Part shown: positions 1 through 9,250 of the stretch, piece after piece
How the letters are laid out: every line of letters begins with the position of its first letter
Numbering within the stretch: the first letter of the stretch is position 1
From: an archaeon
GTDB taxonomy: Archaea; Nanobdellota; Nanobdellia; Pacearchaeales; UBA284
Reading direction: 5' to 3'
DNA length: 36,504 bases
Assembly: GCA_030612665.1 (NCBI GenBank)
Contig: JAUWNL010000006.1
Span: 1 to 36,504 of the forward strand
Notes under the pieces: model-generated
Database searches by the model: none
What the model was told of the DNA's origin: nothing
Seen by the model: only the letters and a program-made list of their open reading frames with translations
Translations under genes and position numbers: made by a program

Positions 1-181
1 TATATTGCAGCACCAAAAAGATAAACAGGTATGGAATATAAGTTGCATTCTTCAGACTTTTAAAATACTTAATTTGCATTTTGATTCTTTTAATGGAAAA
101 ATTATCAAAGAAGAAGAAAAAAACATTTTTGATTTTATCCAGGTTAAGAAAGGAAACAAGGGAAACAAAGGAAAGAAATAG
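1..181 (+). CDS. 3' end of a hypothetical protein (partial, begins before window)
   Basis: Frame open from base 2 to TAG at 179-181: ...QVWNISCILQTFKILNLHFDSFNGKIIKEEEKNIFDFIQVKKGNKGNKGKK*; lysine/glycine tail. Confidence 0.5.
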   Translation, partial: ILQHQKDKQVWNISCILQTFKILNLHFDSFNGKIIKEEEKNIFDFIQVKKGNKGNKGKK

Positions 182-188
182 TTCTTTT

Positions 189-812
189 TTATTTTTTTAC
201 GTAAACAATTATATTTCTTTTTGAATAACGACTGTCTGAAACAGATTTATCAAGAATTTTTGTTATTTCAAATCCAACACTTTTAATGAGACGAGTTATT
301 TCTTTTTTATCATATAAGTAACAATATCTCATATATTTTTTCTCCCCAATTTTCCATGGTAATGCAATTTCTTTTTTTGATTTTTTAAATCTCGGTTGAT
401 CTTTATCCCAAACAGTTATCATTGCTTCAGCTTCTGGTTTGAGGACACGATATATTTCTTTGAGGGATTTTTTTCTTTTTTTGGATGATTCAATACAATG
501 TAACGTGGCTATGAATATTGCTGCATCAAAGAAATTATTTTTGAATGGTAAGTTATGAGCTTCAGCTTTTTTCATAATTGCTTCAATACCTGTTTTTTTG
601 GCATATTGTCTTGCATATTTTAATTGTTCTGAAGAAAAATCAACACCATAAATTATTCCATTAATTTTTACAAAGTTTCTTCCACTTCCGCAACCAAGAT
701 CAAGAATTTTTCCTTTTTTATTTTTTAAAAATTCATATGCTTCCTCGATAGATTTTACCCTATAAGTCTTCCAAGGTTTTGCAATTGAATCCCAGACTTG
801 TTTTTGTTTCAT
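189..812 (-). CDS. Class I SAM-dependent methyltransferase, Trm9/ALKBH8-like
   Basis: N-terminal QVWDSIAKPWKTYR, SAM motif ILDLGCGSGRNF, GVDFSSEQL, LPFKNNFFDAAI. Confidence 0.8.
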   Translation of the reverse strand: MKQKQVWDSIAKPWKTYRVKSIEEAYEFLKNKKGKILDLGCGSGRNFVKINGIIYGVDFSSEQLKYARQYAKKTGIEAIMKKAEAHNLPFKNNFFDAAIFIATLHCIESSKKRKKSLKEIYRVLKPEAEAMITVWDKDQPRFKKSKKEIALPWKIGEKKYMRYCYLYDKKEITRLIKSVGFEITKILDKSVSDSRYSKRNIIVYVKK

Positions 813-841
813 TTTGTTTCTTCCTTTGAAGTGTTATTTTT

Positions 842-869
842 TGTTATCATATGATAACATAAGTTATCA
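842..869. promoter_or_regulatory. Palindromic operator-like site in divergent promoter
   Basis: Perfect 18-bp palindrome TGTTATCATATGATAACA (842-859) followed by ATAA-GTTATCA, giving three GTTATCA/TGATAAC half-sites between divergent genes. Confidence 0.55.
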
Positions 870-964
870 ATTGGAATATAAATTTATCAGTTTTATATTT
901 TAACTATTTACCATTTTAAAAAACAAATACTTTAAATATCTTTCATTTTATTTTCTGATGGAGA

Positions 965-2323
965 ATGGGAAAACAAAGAAAACCAACGAAGACTATAAGT
1001 GGGGTTACGCCTGTTGCTGTAGTTATAAAACCGAGAAAATGTCCACATGGTACTTGTTTGTATTGTCCTAGTCTTGATGTTCCTCAATCATATACTCCTA
1101 AAAGTCCAGCAATAATAAGGGCTGCAAAGTTGAAATATGATCCATATAAACAGGTTCTTGTTAGGCTTAAAGCTTTCAAGGCAATGAAACATCCAACTGA
1201 TAAAATTGAGCTTATTGTTATGGGGGGAACATTTCTCGCTTATCCCTTAGCTTATCAATATAAATTCATTAAAGATTGTTTTGATGCTCTTAATGGCAAG
1301 AAATCAAAAAACCTGGAGCAAGCTAAAAAGATTAATGAAAAAGTAAGGCATAGATGTGTGGCTTTGTGTATTGAAACAAGGCCAGATGTTTGTACTGATT
1401 CTGATATTAAGAGAATGTTAGAATTTGGATGTACAAGGTGCGAGTTAGGAGTTCAAATGCCAGATGATAAAATTTACAAAATAAATAAAAGAGGGCATAA
1501 TGTAAAAGATGTTATTGAAGCTACTCGAAGATTAAAGAACTTTGGGTTTAAAGTTGGTTATCATATCATGCCTGGATTACCTGGATCTAATTTCAAGAAA
1601 GATGTAATGATGTTTAAAAAACTATTTTCTTCTGATGATTTTAAACCAGACCAACTTAAAATTTATCCTTGTCAGGTTCTTAAAGGAAGCAAACTTGTGG
1701 AGTTTTATAAAAAAGGAAAGTATGAGGTTTATTCTAAAGAAGAACTTGTTAAACTGCTTATTGAATTAAAAAAACAAGTGCCTCGATATTGCCGTATAAT
1801 GAGAATCATGAGGGAGATTCCTCCAGAATTTCTTGTTGCTGGAACTAAGAGAATTGATTTGAGAAAAGTTGTTCATGATAAAATGCGCGAGCAAGGAATT
1901 AGGTGTGAATGTATTAGATGTAGAGAGATTGGTTTTGCTTTACTTCATGGTAAAAAGATTGATAGGAAAATCAGATTAAATAAGATTGAATATAATGCAA
2001 GCAAGGGAAAAGAATTTTTTATTGAAGCAATTAATAAAGAGGACATAATTTTCGGATTAGTAAGATTGAGGATTCCCAGAGAATCAAAAAATCTCCTTGT
2101 TCGAGAACTTCATGTTTATGGTCCTTCTCTTGAAATTGGTAAGAAAGCAAGAAGAGGAGGTCAACATAAGGGTCTTGGTAAGAAACTCATGATGAAAGCA
2201 GAGAAAATTGCAAGAAAAAATGGATGTAAGAAGATAATTGTGATAAGCGGTGTCGGTGTTCGTGAATATTATAGAAGTTTAGGATATAGATTAGAAAAAG
2301 GATATATGGTTAAATATTTATAA
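965..2323 (+). CDS. elp3: Archaeal Elp3, radical SAM + GNAT tRNA U34 acyltransferase
   Basis: KPRKCPHGTCLYCPS radical SAM cysteine motif, MGGTFLAYP, C-terminal GNAT (GLGKKLMMKAEKIARKNG). Confidence 0.93.
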   Translation: MGKQRKPTKTISGVTPVAVVIKPRKCPHGTCLYCPSLDVPQSYTPKSPAIIRAAKLKYDPYKQVLVRLKAFKAMKHPTDKIELIVMGGTFLAYPLAYQYKFIKDCFDALNGKKSKNLEQAKKINEKVRHRCVALCIETRPDVCTDSDIKRMLEFGCTRCELGVQMPDDKIYKINKRGHNVKDVIEATRRLKNFGFKVGYHIMPGLPGSNFKKDVMMFKKLFSSDDFKPDQLKIYPCQVLKGSKLVEFYKKGKYEVYSKEELVKLLIELKKQVPRYCRIMRIMREIPPEFLVAGTKRIDLRKVVHDKMREQGIRCECIRCREIGFALLHGKKIDRKIRLNKIEYNASKGKEFFIEAINKEDIIFGLVRLRIPRESKNLLVRELHVYGPSLEIGKKARRGGQHKGLGKKLMMKAEKIARKNGCKKIIVISGVGVREYYRSLGYRLEKGYMVKYL

Positions 2324-2344
2324 CACAAATGTTTTTCATGATAA

Positions 2345-3982
2345 ATGGCAAGGGGGGTCAAAGAAACAGTAATAGCTTTTTTACTAGCTTTATTTTTATT
2401 ACTTGGTTCAGACCCAGACCTAAAATATACTTCTGGGGTTATTGATTCTTTTAATGGTTTTATGAATAAAACTTTTTTTAGTGAGAAATTTAATAAGAAA
2501 TATGAAAAAGTAAGTAAAAAAGATTTTATCACTTGGCGGCCAGACCTTGCAAAATATATGTCTATTCATCCACAAGTAAAAGTAGATGAAAAAAATTATT
2601 TTAATTATATTTTTAATGTAGCTCCATATGCACGAGTTTCACCAAGAACATTTATTTTTGAACCAGAACATACAAAAGAACAATTAGAAACTATTGAACA
2701 AGATTCTATTCTAAATTTTTATTATAAAAAACTTGAATATTTTAGAGGAAATGAGAAACAAGCTTCTTCTCTTGTAAAAGAAATCTTGAGAAAGATTAAA
2801 GATAAAGAAAAAAGACAATTGCTATTCTTACCAAATGATTATTTCTTTTCAAATAATATTTCTTTGTCAAAGGCTATGTGGAAGCATATCAGTATCGTTA
2901 CTTTATTCCTCGATAATCCCCCTTATATAAAGCGCGGCGATAAATTAATTGAATTGAAAAAAAAGTATGGCATTTATTGTGTTGACCAAGATATTTCTCC
3001 TTCAAGAAAAGTTTACTTACAGCTTAATGATAAAGTTTCTGATAATCTAGAAAAATTGAGCCGAGAGAAGTTTAATTTAGAAATACTTCTTGATAAAACA
3101 TATACTGAAAAGATTCCATTTCTTGAACTTGATACTATTAAACAGATTGGCAGGGCTAAGTTAATTTATGCTACAAAAGAAACATTAGATTATATTTTTG
3201 CTTATAATAAAGATTTTAATGATTTATATTTTGTTTTGGAAGATGCAGAAAAAAATAAATTTGAAAAAATTAAAGAAAAGAATAGGATATTTTGGAATTT
3301 CAAAAATAAAGTTCAGTCATCTATAGATGCAATGGTTTCGGAGAAATTATTTTTTGATGAACCTGCACGTGAAGAAGGCCAAGAAGATGGACTACTGAGA
3401 TTGTTATGGAAAAACAGGTATTTTGCTGGGGGGCATTATTATACATTGCATGATACTACTTATTGTGTTTTTAGTATTGATGGAATTCCAATGGTTCCTC
3501 AACTTTGTAGCGATTTTATTATGGATGTCTGGGAAAGATCTTCTGGAGCTTGGTGGTTAAAAAGAAATGAAGGTAGAAAAAAAACAGAAGGCACTATAGA
3601 TATTCCAGTTCGTGGTTCTTATGGATTGATTAATTATTGTAAAAAAAATGATGAAATGTTTGAGATTATTGATATTCCTAAAGAACGTAGAGTTCCTTAT
3701 TATAAAAAGAAAGAATTTTTTAATAATCTAATTAAATCAAAAAAAAGTTTCAGTGTAGGCGATGTTTTTATTGTTTATGGATGGATTCCACAAGGAAGAA
3801 TGGCTCGCCATTCTTATATGGTTTATGAAACAGATCCAGTTACTGGATTTCCATTGATTTTTGCTGAAAATCCAAGCTATGCTAAACTTAATTCTTGGAA
3901 TGAGATAATGAGAAGATCTTCAACAAGAAAAATTCATCATATATTTAATATAAAGCCAGAATGGATTATTGAAAATTTTTGA
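2345..3982 (+). CDS. Membrane-anchored/secreted protein with possible C-terminal NlpC/P60-like (papain-fold) domain
   Basis: N-terminal hydrophobic helix; candidate triad QLCSDFIMDVW (Cys), GDVFIVYGW...ARHSYMVYE (His), AENPS (polar residue). Confidence 0.5.
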   Translation: MARGVKETVIAFLLALFLLLGSDPDLKYTSGVIDSFNGFMNKTFFSEKFNKKYEKVSKKDFITWRPDLAKYMSIHPQVKVDEKNYFNYIFNVAPYARVSPRTFIFEPEHTKEQLETIEQDSILNFYYKKLEYFRGNEKQASSLVKEILRKIKDKEKRQLLFLPNDYFFSNNISLSKAMWKHISIVTLFLDNPPYIKRGDKLIELKKKYGIYCVDQDISPSRKVYLQLNDKVSDNLEKLSREKFNLEILLDKTYTEKIPFLELDTIKQIGRAKLIYATKETLDYIFAYNKDFNDLYFVLEDAEKNKFEKIKEKNRIFWNFKNKVQSSIDAMVSEKLFFDEPAREEGQEDGLLRLLWKNRYFAGGHYYTLHDTTYCVFSIDGIPMVPQLCSDFIMDVWERSSGAWWLKRNEGRKKTEGTIDIPVRGSYGLINYCKKNDEMFEIIDIPKERRVPYYKKKEFFNNLIKSKKSFSVGDVFIVYGWIPQGRMARHSYMVYETDPVTGFPLIFAENPSYAKLNSWNEIMRRSSTRKIHHIFNIKPEWIIENF

Positions 3983-4069
3983 TTATATTAATTCTTTCAA
4001 AAGATTATTAATATAAAACATATCCGAGTCATTTAAATAACAATTATCTTTTCTTAGATAAACATTTAA

Positions 4070-4393
4070 TTATGTAGGCATCACTAATTGTTTTTCTTTT
4101 ATTAATCCTATTGAAATTTCACGCTCCATTTCTTTTATTCTTTTTACTAAGGGATGTTCTAAATTAATCTTGTAGAGTGTTGCTCTTCCTATTTTTCTAG
4201 AAGACAAAACAATTTTGTATTTTTCTAATATACCAAAATTATTATAAAAAGTAGTCTTGCTCATTCCTAAATTCCTTACCATTTCTTCCTTGGTGAAATC
4301 GTTAAAAGGAAAATCCAGTAAAAAGCTGATTATTCTAACTTTTGGTGAAGTACCGAATATTTCTACAATAATCGTTTTTTCTTCTTTTCTCAT
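4070..4393 (-). CDS. Winged-helix transcriptional regulator
   Basis: FTKEEMVRNLGMSKTTFYNNFGILEKYKIV helix-turn-helix pattern. Confidence 0.7.
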   Translation of the reverse strand: MRKEEKTIIVEIFGTSPKVRIISFLLDFPFNDFTKEEMVRNLGMSKTTFYNNFGILEKYKIVLSSRKIGRATLYKINLEHPLVKRIKEMEREISIGLIKEKQLVMPT

Positions 4394-4469
4394 GAAAATA
4401 CAATTATGGTAAAGTATTTAAAGGTTACCCTACAACGTATCATTATAGTACTTAACTAAAGAGTCTAAA

Positions 4470-4748
4470 ATGACCTCTAGAGAATATAGCAATGTCGAAT
4501 TAAAAGTCTTAATTTTAAATTTCTTGGAAAGAAGAGGAAGATGGGGAAAAAATTATTTTCCTTTGCATACAATGATAAATTGGTTAAGTTCTGCTGTAAA
4601 AAATGATGGAAAAAGGGTTAAAAATTGCATAAAAAGCCTTGTTAAGGAGAATTTTGTTTTAGTGCATAAAAAAGGAAATGTGATTTCTCTTAGCCCTAGG
4701 AAGAAAGTGAATATTATCGAGTTAATAGATAAATTCCTTAGACCTTAA
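4470..4748 (+). CDS. Small winged-helix-like protein
   Basis: 92-aa ORF, basic, wHTH-like (INWLSSAVKNDGKRVKNCIKSLVKENFVLVHKKGNVISLSP). Confidence 0.5.
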   Translation: MTSREYSNVELKVLILNFLERRGRWGKNYFPLHTMINWLSSAVKNDGKRVKNCIKSLVKENFVLVHKKGNVISLSPRKKVNIIELIDKFLRP

Positions 4749-5404
4749 ATAACAATTATCCTTCCTTTTCTTCCTATATTTATTACTTTTGTTTTTCCTA
4801 TTTTTTCCTCAATTCCTTCTCCTTCATGAATATGGGCGTGGAGAAAAAGATCTGGTTTGAAGTAATTTATTGCTTTTCTCAATGTTGGTTCTCCTGGAAC
4901 CCCAGAAAATTCTGATTTTGTTCCTGCTGCATGAAGATGAGAGATTAGTATTTTCTTCCTTGACTTCATTTTTTTGAAATTTTTGTTTAATTTATCTAGA
5001 GTCTTTTTTTCTCCAATTGATAATTTAAAGTCAGAAACTCCCACTCCCACAATTCCAACATCTTTGTATGTAGTATAATAGCCATCAAGATTTTTTACTT
5101 TATGGATGTCTTGTAACATTGCTGCATCAATAGAAGAATCCCAGTTCCCTGGAATGAAAACAATTTTCTTTTTAGCTTTTTTGAATGGCTTGATTATATC
5201 TTCTATATCTGCTTCAACAATCCCAAAAATATCTCCTAAAAGTACAACAAGATCAACTTTTTCTTTTTTAGCTTTTTTAGCAAGCTTTGATGCTTGTCTT
5301 GAATCTCCATGAAGATCTCCAATTGCAAGAATCTTAAGATGTTCTTGTTTTTTCTTTATTTTCCTTCTTGTTTTCATCTTCATTCTTTTTTTCTTTATTT
5401 TCAT
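4745..5404 (-). CDS. Metallophosphoesterase (calcineurin-like)
   Basis: AIGDLHGD, LLGDIFG, IPGNWD, ISHLH, HAHIHEG motifs; lysine-rich N-terminus. Confidence 0.85.
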   Translation of the reverse strand: MKIKKKRMKMKTRRKIKKKQEHLKILAIGDLHGDSRQASKLAKKAKKEKVDLVVLLGDIFGIVEADIEDIIKPFKKAKKKIVFIPGNWDSSIDAAMLQDIHKVKNLDGYYTTYKDVGIVGVGVSDFKLSIGEKKTLDKLNKNFKKMKSRKKILISHLHAAGTKSEFSGVPGEPTLRKAINYFKPDLFLHAHIHEGEGIEEKIGKTKVINIGRKGRIIVI

Positions 5405-5406
5405 TA

Positions 5407-6171
5407 TTATATTACTCGTTTTGGTTTTAAAAAACTATTTTCTTGATTTGCTAACACAATAATCTTTTTATTGTGAAATATGGCAATTCTTTCATCTTCC
5501 TTGTATTGATTTGTAACTTTAATAGGACTGCCATTTTTTAATGCTTCAGCTTGTTCGTCTGAAACTCGAAGAATTGGGACTTTTAATCTTTTTATTATTT
5601 TTTCCATAGAAATAATATCTTTTTCTTCAAGGTCATTTAATTTTATTGATTCTTTTTCAAGAAAAGGTCCTTGCTCTATTCTTTTAAGACTAGTCATATG
5701 TGCTCCCCCCGCTTTTTCTCCCAAGTCATGGATAAGCTTTCTGATATATGTTCCTGCTTCACAATAAACAAGATATGTGAAAGATTTATTTTGTTTTTTT
5801 AATAATTTGAATTCATAAATCTCACGTGTTCTTTCTTGTCTTTTGACTCTGCTTCGTCTTGGGGGTAACTGGATAATTTTTCCCATGAATTTTTTTATTT
5901 CCTGTTTTAGTTCTTTTTCTGATATTTTTTTATGTAAATGAGCTGTGCCTTGGTATTTTTTTGGAAGTTTGTTTAATAATGGAAAAATTTTTGTTGCTTT
6001 GTTTAATGCTATGACTAAAACTCCAGTGACTGCTGGGTCAAGGGTTCCTGCATGACCTGCTTTCTCTGCCCCAAGTTTTTTTCTTACTGCATCACAAGCT
6101 TGAAAACTTGTCATTCCTGCAGGTTTATCAAGAATAATAATTCCTGGTTTATATTTTTCTGATTCGTTCAT
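5407..6171 (-). CDS. tRNA/rRNA pseudouridine synthase, Cbf5/TruB family
   Basis: ILDKPAGMTSFQA, GHAGTLDPAVTGVL catalytic Asp motif, YCEAGTYIRKLIHDLG, short PUA-like C-terminus. Confidence 0.92.
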   Translation of the reverse strand: MNESEKYKPGIIILDKPAGMTSFQACDAVRKKLGAEKAGHAGTLDPAVTGVLVIALNKATKIFPLLNKLPKKYQGTAHLHKKISEKELKQEIKKFMGKIIQLPPRRSRVKRQERTREIYEFKLLKKQNKSFTYLVYCEAGTYIRKLIHDLGEKAGGAHMTSLKRIEQGPFLEKESIKLNDLEEKDIISMEKIIKRLKVPILRVSDEQAEALKNGSPIKVTNQYKEDERIAIFHNKKIIVLANQENSFLKPKRVI

Positions 6172-6294
6172 GAGATAAAAGAAACTTTTAAATATATAAT
6201 CCTTTTCTTTTATATAACAATGTTTATAATATTAAACTAATAAACTAATATTAAATTGATACTAAATAAATATTAAATAAAAGGAGGTAAATAA

Positions 6295-6645
6295 ATGGAA
6301 AAAAGCTTTTTTTGGGCATTTTTCATAATTGCTTTAGTTGTAGGAATCTCCCTGGGATTTTCTGTTAATAATACAGTAATAACTGGCATGCTTGGTCAGG
6401 ATCTACCTTTTGAAATACTGAGGGTTTGGGATAGTGACAATGGAGTGAATGTGGAAGTCCAAGGATTTTGTAGGGGTGCTGATGGAGAAACTTTTATTGA
6501 TGTATGCCTTAATGAAGATACACTTATAGAATATCAACTAAATTTTAATAATCTTTGCTCACCAGTGTATTTTAACTGTCCTCAAGGAGGATATGCTAAT
6601 GGCTGTCAATTTGGATCTTGTATTAATGGCGAACCAATAAAATAG
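6295..6645 (+). CDS. Short secreted/membrane-anchored Cys-rich protein (paralog of 6787-7590)
   Basis: N-terminal anchor FFWAFFIIALVVGISLGF..ITG; AAAGGAGGTAAATAA Shine-Dalgarno. Confidence 0.65.
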   Translation: MEKSFFWAFFIIALVVGISLGFSVNNTVITGMLGQDLPFEILRVWDSDNGVNVEVQGFCRGADGETFIDVCLNEDTLIEYQLNFNNLCSPVYFNCPQGGYANGCQFGSCINGEPIK

Positions 6646-6786
6646 AAAGATTAATTCTAATTATTTTTTTTTATTAATTTTTAATTTTACGAAACTTTTA
6701 TATATCTTATTTTAGTTCTATAGATATTATAGATATAATAATTAATCAGTAATTTAAATTGTAAATTAAATTAAAGGAGGTAAAAT

Positions 6787-7590
6787 ATGGATAATAATGC
6801 TTTTTGGGCATTTTTCACAGTTGCAATAATCGCAGGATTTGCTATTGGAATGGTTTTTACAGGTACAGGGATAACTGGACAATTTACTCAAGCGGTTTCT
6901 ACTCCTGCTGTAGAAGCACCTACTTTTGGTGAAACTGATGGAGGTTTAGATTATACTACTCCCGGAACTTGTACAGATAGTACAGGAATTCACACAGACT
7001 TTTGTGCTAATGCGGGCACAGTATTGGAGTATGTCTTTAATGAAGAAAATCAAATGTGTTCTGCTGTAGCTTATAATTGTATTTTGGGTGGTTTCAAAAA
7101 ATGTGAAGCAGGAGCTTGTACTAATGGCTGGCCAAAAGGAGAAAAAGTAACAACAATTGTAGCAGTAGAACCTGCTGTTGGAACAATAGCCGTAGAAGAA
7201 CCAGTTGAAGCAATTGGCGGCGGAGGAGCAGCAACTACTGGAACAGCTGGAGAACAACCAACTACTGGAGCAATAGGTGGAGGAGTATTTCATGAAACTT
7301 CAACTAGCCAAAGTGTAAGAAGCAGTTTAAAATCAACAAGAACCAGTTTTTTCAGACAAACAGGATTTTTCTTCACATTTGGAGAAGAAGTTTTCTTTAT
7401 GAGTTCAGATGGAAAAGTATTGTGGGTATTGACAACTATCAGTAATGCTGCAACAACTACTTCTGGAAGAGGTGTTTCATTTGAATGTACAGGAACATTT
7501 ATACAAACTTCATTTGGAGCAGTTTGTCAGGGTGGAAATCCGTTTGTAGGTGAGAAAATGCTAGGAGAATACGGAACTCCATCTACATAG
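6787..7590 (+). CDS. Secreted/membrane-anchored Cys-rich protein, paralog of preceding gene
   Basis: Same FWAFFTVAIIAGFAIGM..ITGQ anchor and Cys pattern (DFC..VLEYVFN..NQMCSAVAYNC..GGF..C); same AAAGGAGGTAAA site. Confidence 0.65.
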   Translation: MDNNAFWAFFTVAIIAGFAIGMVFTGTGITGQFTQAVSTPAVEAPTFGETDGGLDYTTPGTCTDSTGIHTDFCANAGTVLEYVFNEENQMCSAVAYNCILGGFKKCEAGACTNGWPKGEKVTTIVAVEPAVGTIAVEEPVEAIGGGGAATTGTAGEQPTTGAIGGGVFHETSTSQSVRSSLKSTRTSFFRQTGFFFTFGEEVFFMSSDGKVLWVLTTISNAATTTSGRGVSFECTGTFIQTSFGAVCQGGNPFVGEKMLGEYGTPST

Positions 7591-7679
7591 AATTTTTTTA
7601 ATTTATTTTTTTCTTTTTTTTCTTTTTTTAATTTTTAATCTTTAGAAATAGTTTTATAATTATTTTTTCTTTTTACTTT

Positions 7680-8261
7680 TTATTTTTCTAAGGATTTTCT
7701 ATGTTTGGCTCCAAAAGCCTGGGTTGGCTTGATGAGTTTTTGGGTTTTCTCTGTTGGCTCGATTTTCTTTAGAAGTTTATCTTTTTCTTTCTTTTCCCTT
7801 TCTTCTTTCTTCTCTCCCTCTGTCTTTTGTTCTTCTTTTTCCTTCTCTTCCTTCTTTTCTTCCTTGCCTTCCTCTACTTTTTTTGCTTCTTCCTCTTTCT
7901 TCTTCTGTTTTTTCTTATCTTCTTTAGCTTTTTTTATTACTTCGAGCTTTTTCTGCTTCTTTTTTAATTTTTTATCTTCTTCTCTGAATTTTTTTGGTAA
8001 TGAAACAAATGTGACTATGAAATTATCATCTTCTTTTTTTACTTTAACAGTTATTTTATAGGGAGGTTTTTTTATTCCCCTTGCCCATAATGCTTCGTTT
8101 GTTAAAGGATCGAGTTTTATCTTACTGAAGTCCTTATCACGAATTTTTAGATGTCTTGCTAAAAATTCTTTTATAGTTTTAGAAGCTTTCTTTGCTCTTT
8201 TATATTTTGGAACTTTTAAGAATTTTCTTCTGAGCGGAATTGTGTATATTGTGTCTGCCAT
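7680..8261 (-). CDS. rpl31e: 50S ribosomal protein L31e with long Lys/Glu-rich C-terminal extension
   Basis: TIYTIPLRRKFLKVPKYKRAKKASKTIKEFLARHL...DPLTNEALWARGIKKPPYKITV. Confidence 0.85.
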   Translation of the reverse strand: MADTIYTIPLRRKFLKVPKYKRAKKASKTIKEFLARHLKIRDKDFSKIKLDPLTNEALWARGIKKPPYKITVKVKKEDDNFIVTFVSLPKKFREEDKKLKKKQKKLEVIKKAKEDKKKQKKKEEEAKKVEEGKEEKKEEKEKEEQKTEGEKKEEREKKEKDKLLKKIEPTEKTQKLIKPTQAFGAKHRKSLEK

Positions 8262-8307
8262 TTTTTATTTTATTTTATTTTACTTTTTCTTTCTTTTTTT
8301 CTTTCTT

Positions 8308-8538
8308 TTAATATTTTTTCTTTTTTCTTCCTGATTTAATATTACGTTTTTTGCTTTCCTTAATTGCCTTATCTATATTACTTCTACGCCATGATCTTTT
8401 TATTCTTGTTAATCTTGAAGGATGAACTTTTTTTCCTTGGCCAAATACTTTTGGGATTATCCAAAAAGGAGCCCATCTAGTTCTCTTATTTTGTTTCCCC
8501 AGATGTATTTTTTTAGACAGTTTTTTGTATTTTGCCAT
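8308..8538 (-). CDS. rpl39e: 50S ribosomal protein L39e (extended)
   Basis: KKLSKKIHLGKQNKRTRWAPFWIIPK...HPSRLTRIKRSWRRSNI; longer than the classic ~50-aa L39e. Confidence 0.75.
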   Translation of the reverse strand: MAKYKKLSKKIHLGKQNKRTRWAPFWIIPKVFGQGKKVHPSRLTRIKRSWRRSNIDKAIKESKKRNIKSGRKKKKY

Positions 8539-8561
8539 TTTTTAGACTATTTTTTAGACTT

Positions 8562-9005
8562 TTAGATAGTTTTTAATTCAGATGCAACCTGGTCAAGAAA
8601 AAGCTTTCCTTTTTTTGTGAGTCTTCTTCCTGCTTTCTTTTCTTTTATATGTTCAGCAAACTCTGCTTTAGTTGCCTGTTGCAGGATTGTTCTTAATATT
8701 TTCCCAGAGGCTTTCATGAATTTCTCTGGCTTCGCGCCCCTGTCTTTTCTTGAACCATAATAATTTCTAAGTTTGCCTACCCCTACTAATCCTTTTGTAT
8801 ACAATTTTCTAAGAACACTTGCAGCTCTTATATACCACCAATCTTTCTCTTCTGGAGGTCTTTCCTTAGCTTGGCCTGTTTTTACAAATAATGCCCATTC
8901 AGGCATTTTAAACTCATTAATTGTTTTAAGCTTTTCAGCTAAAGCTCTTATAAATTTCTCTGATTCTATTTCATATGGGGTTGTCATTATCGTGCTTTTC
9001 TCCAT
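8562..9005 (-). CDS. rps19e: 30S ribosomal protein S19e
   Basis: EKDWWYIRAASVLRKLYTKGLVGVGKLRNYYGSRKDRGAKPEKFMKASGKILRTILQQ. Confidence 0.93.
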   Translation of the reverse strand: MEKSTIMTTPYEIESEKFIRALAEKLKTINEFKMPEWALFVKTGQAKERPPEEKDWWYIRAASVLRKLYTKGLVGVGKLRNYYGSRKDRGAKPEKFMKASGKILRTILQQATKAEFAEHIKEKKAGRRLTKKGKLFLDQVASELKTI

Positions 9006-9250
9006 TTTTTTATAGATAAAGTATATCCTATTAATCTATATGTAAAACCTTTGTTCTCTGATTGTTTTAATTCAGAGCAGATTTTATCTCCGATTGCTCC
9101 AGCTTCTTTTTTATTGCGAGAGCAAGATTTTAGTATGTTAACTTTAACTAAATCATGCTTTTTAAATGTTTTTTTAAGCATTTCTATGAATCCTGCAGTG
9201 AGACCTTGCTTGCCTAACTGAAAAGAAACAATGGGAGTTTTAGTAGACAT
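8987..9250 (-). CDS. CRM/YhbY-family RNA-binding protein
   Basis: FQLGKQGLTAGFIEMLKKTFKKHDLVKVNILKSC...RLIGYTLSIKKW. Confidence 0.75.
   Translation of the reverse strand: MSTKTPIVSFQLGKQGLTAGFIEMLKKTFKKHDLVKVNILKSCSRNKKEAGAIGDKICSELKQSENKGFTYRLIGYTLSIKKWRKAR

Noticed and set aside
2269-2532. Minus-strand ORF across the elp3 end and next gene start
   Set aside because: Opposite two better-supported plus-strand genes
6946-7293. Antisense Ser/Cys/Tyr-rich ORF (and similar overlaps such as 5106-5312, 7705-8061, 12419-12652, 16751-16975, 27413-27904)
   Set aside because: Lie opposite well-supported genes and have compositions expected from mirror translation; no family recognised
7591-7679. Possible structured element between convergent genes
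   Set aside because: Only T-rich runs, consistent with ordinary archaeal termination
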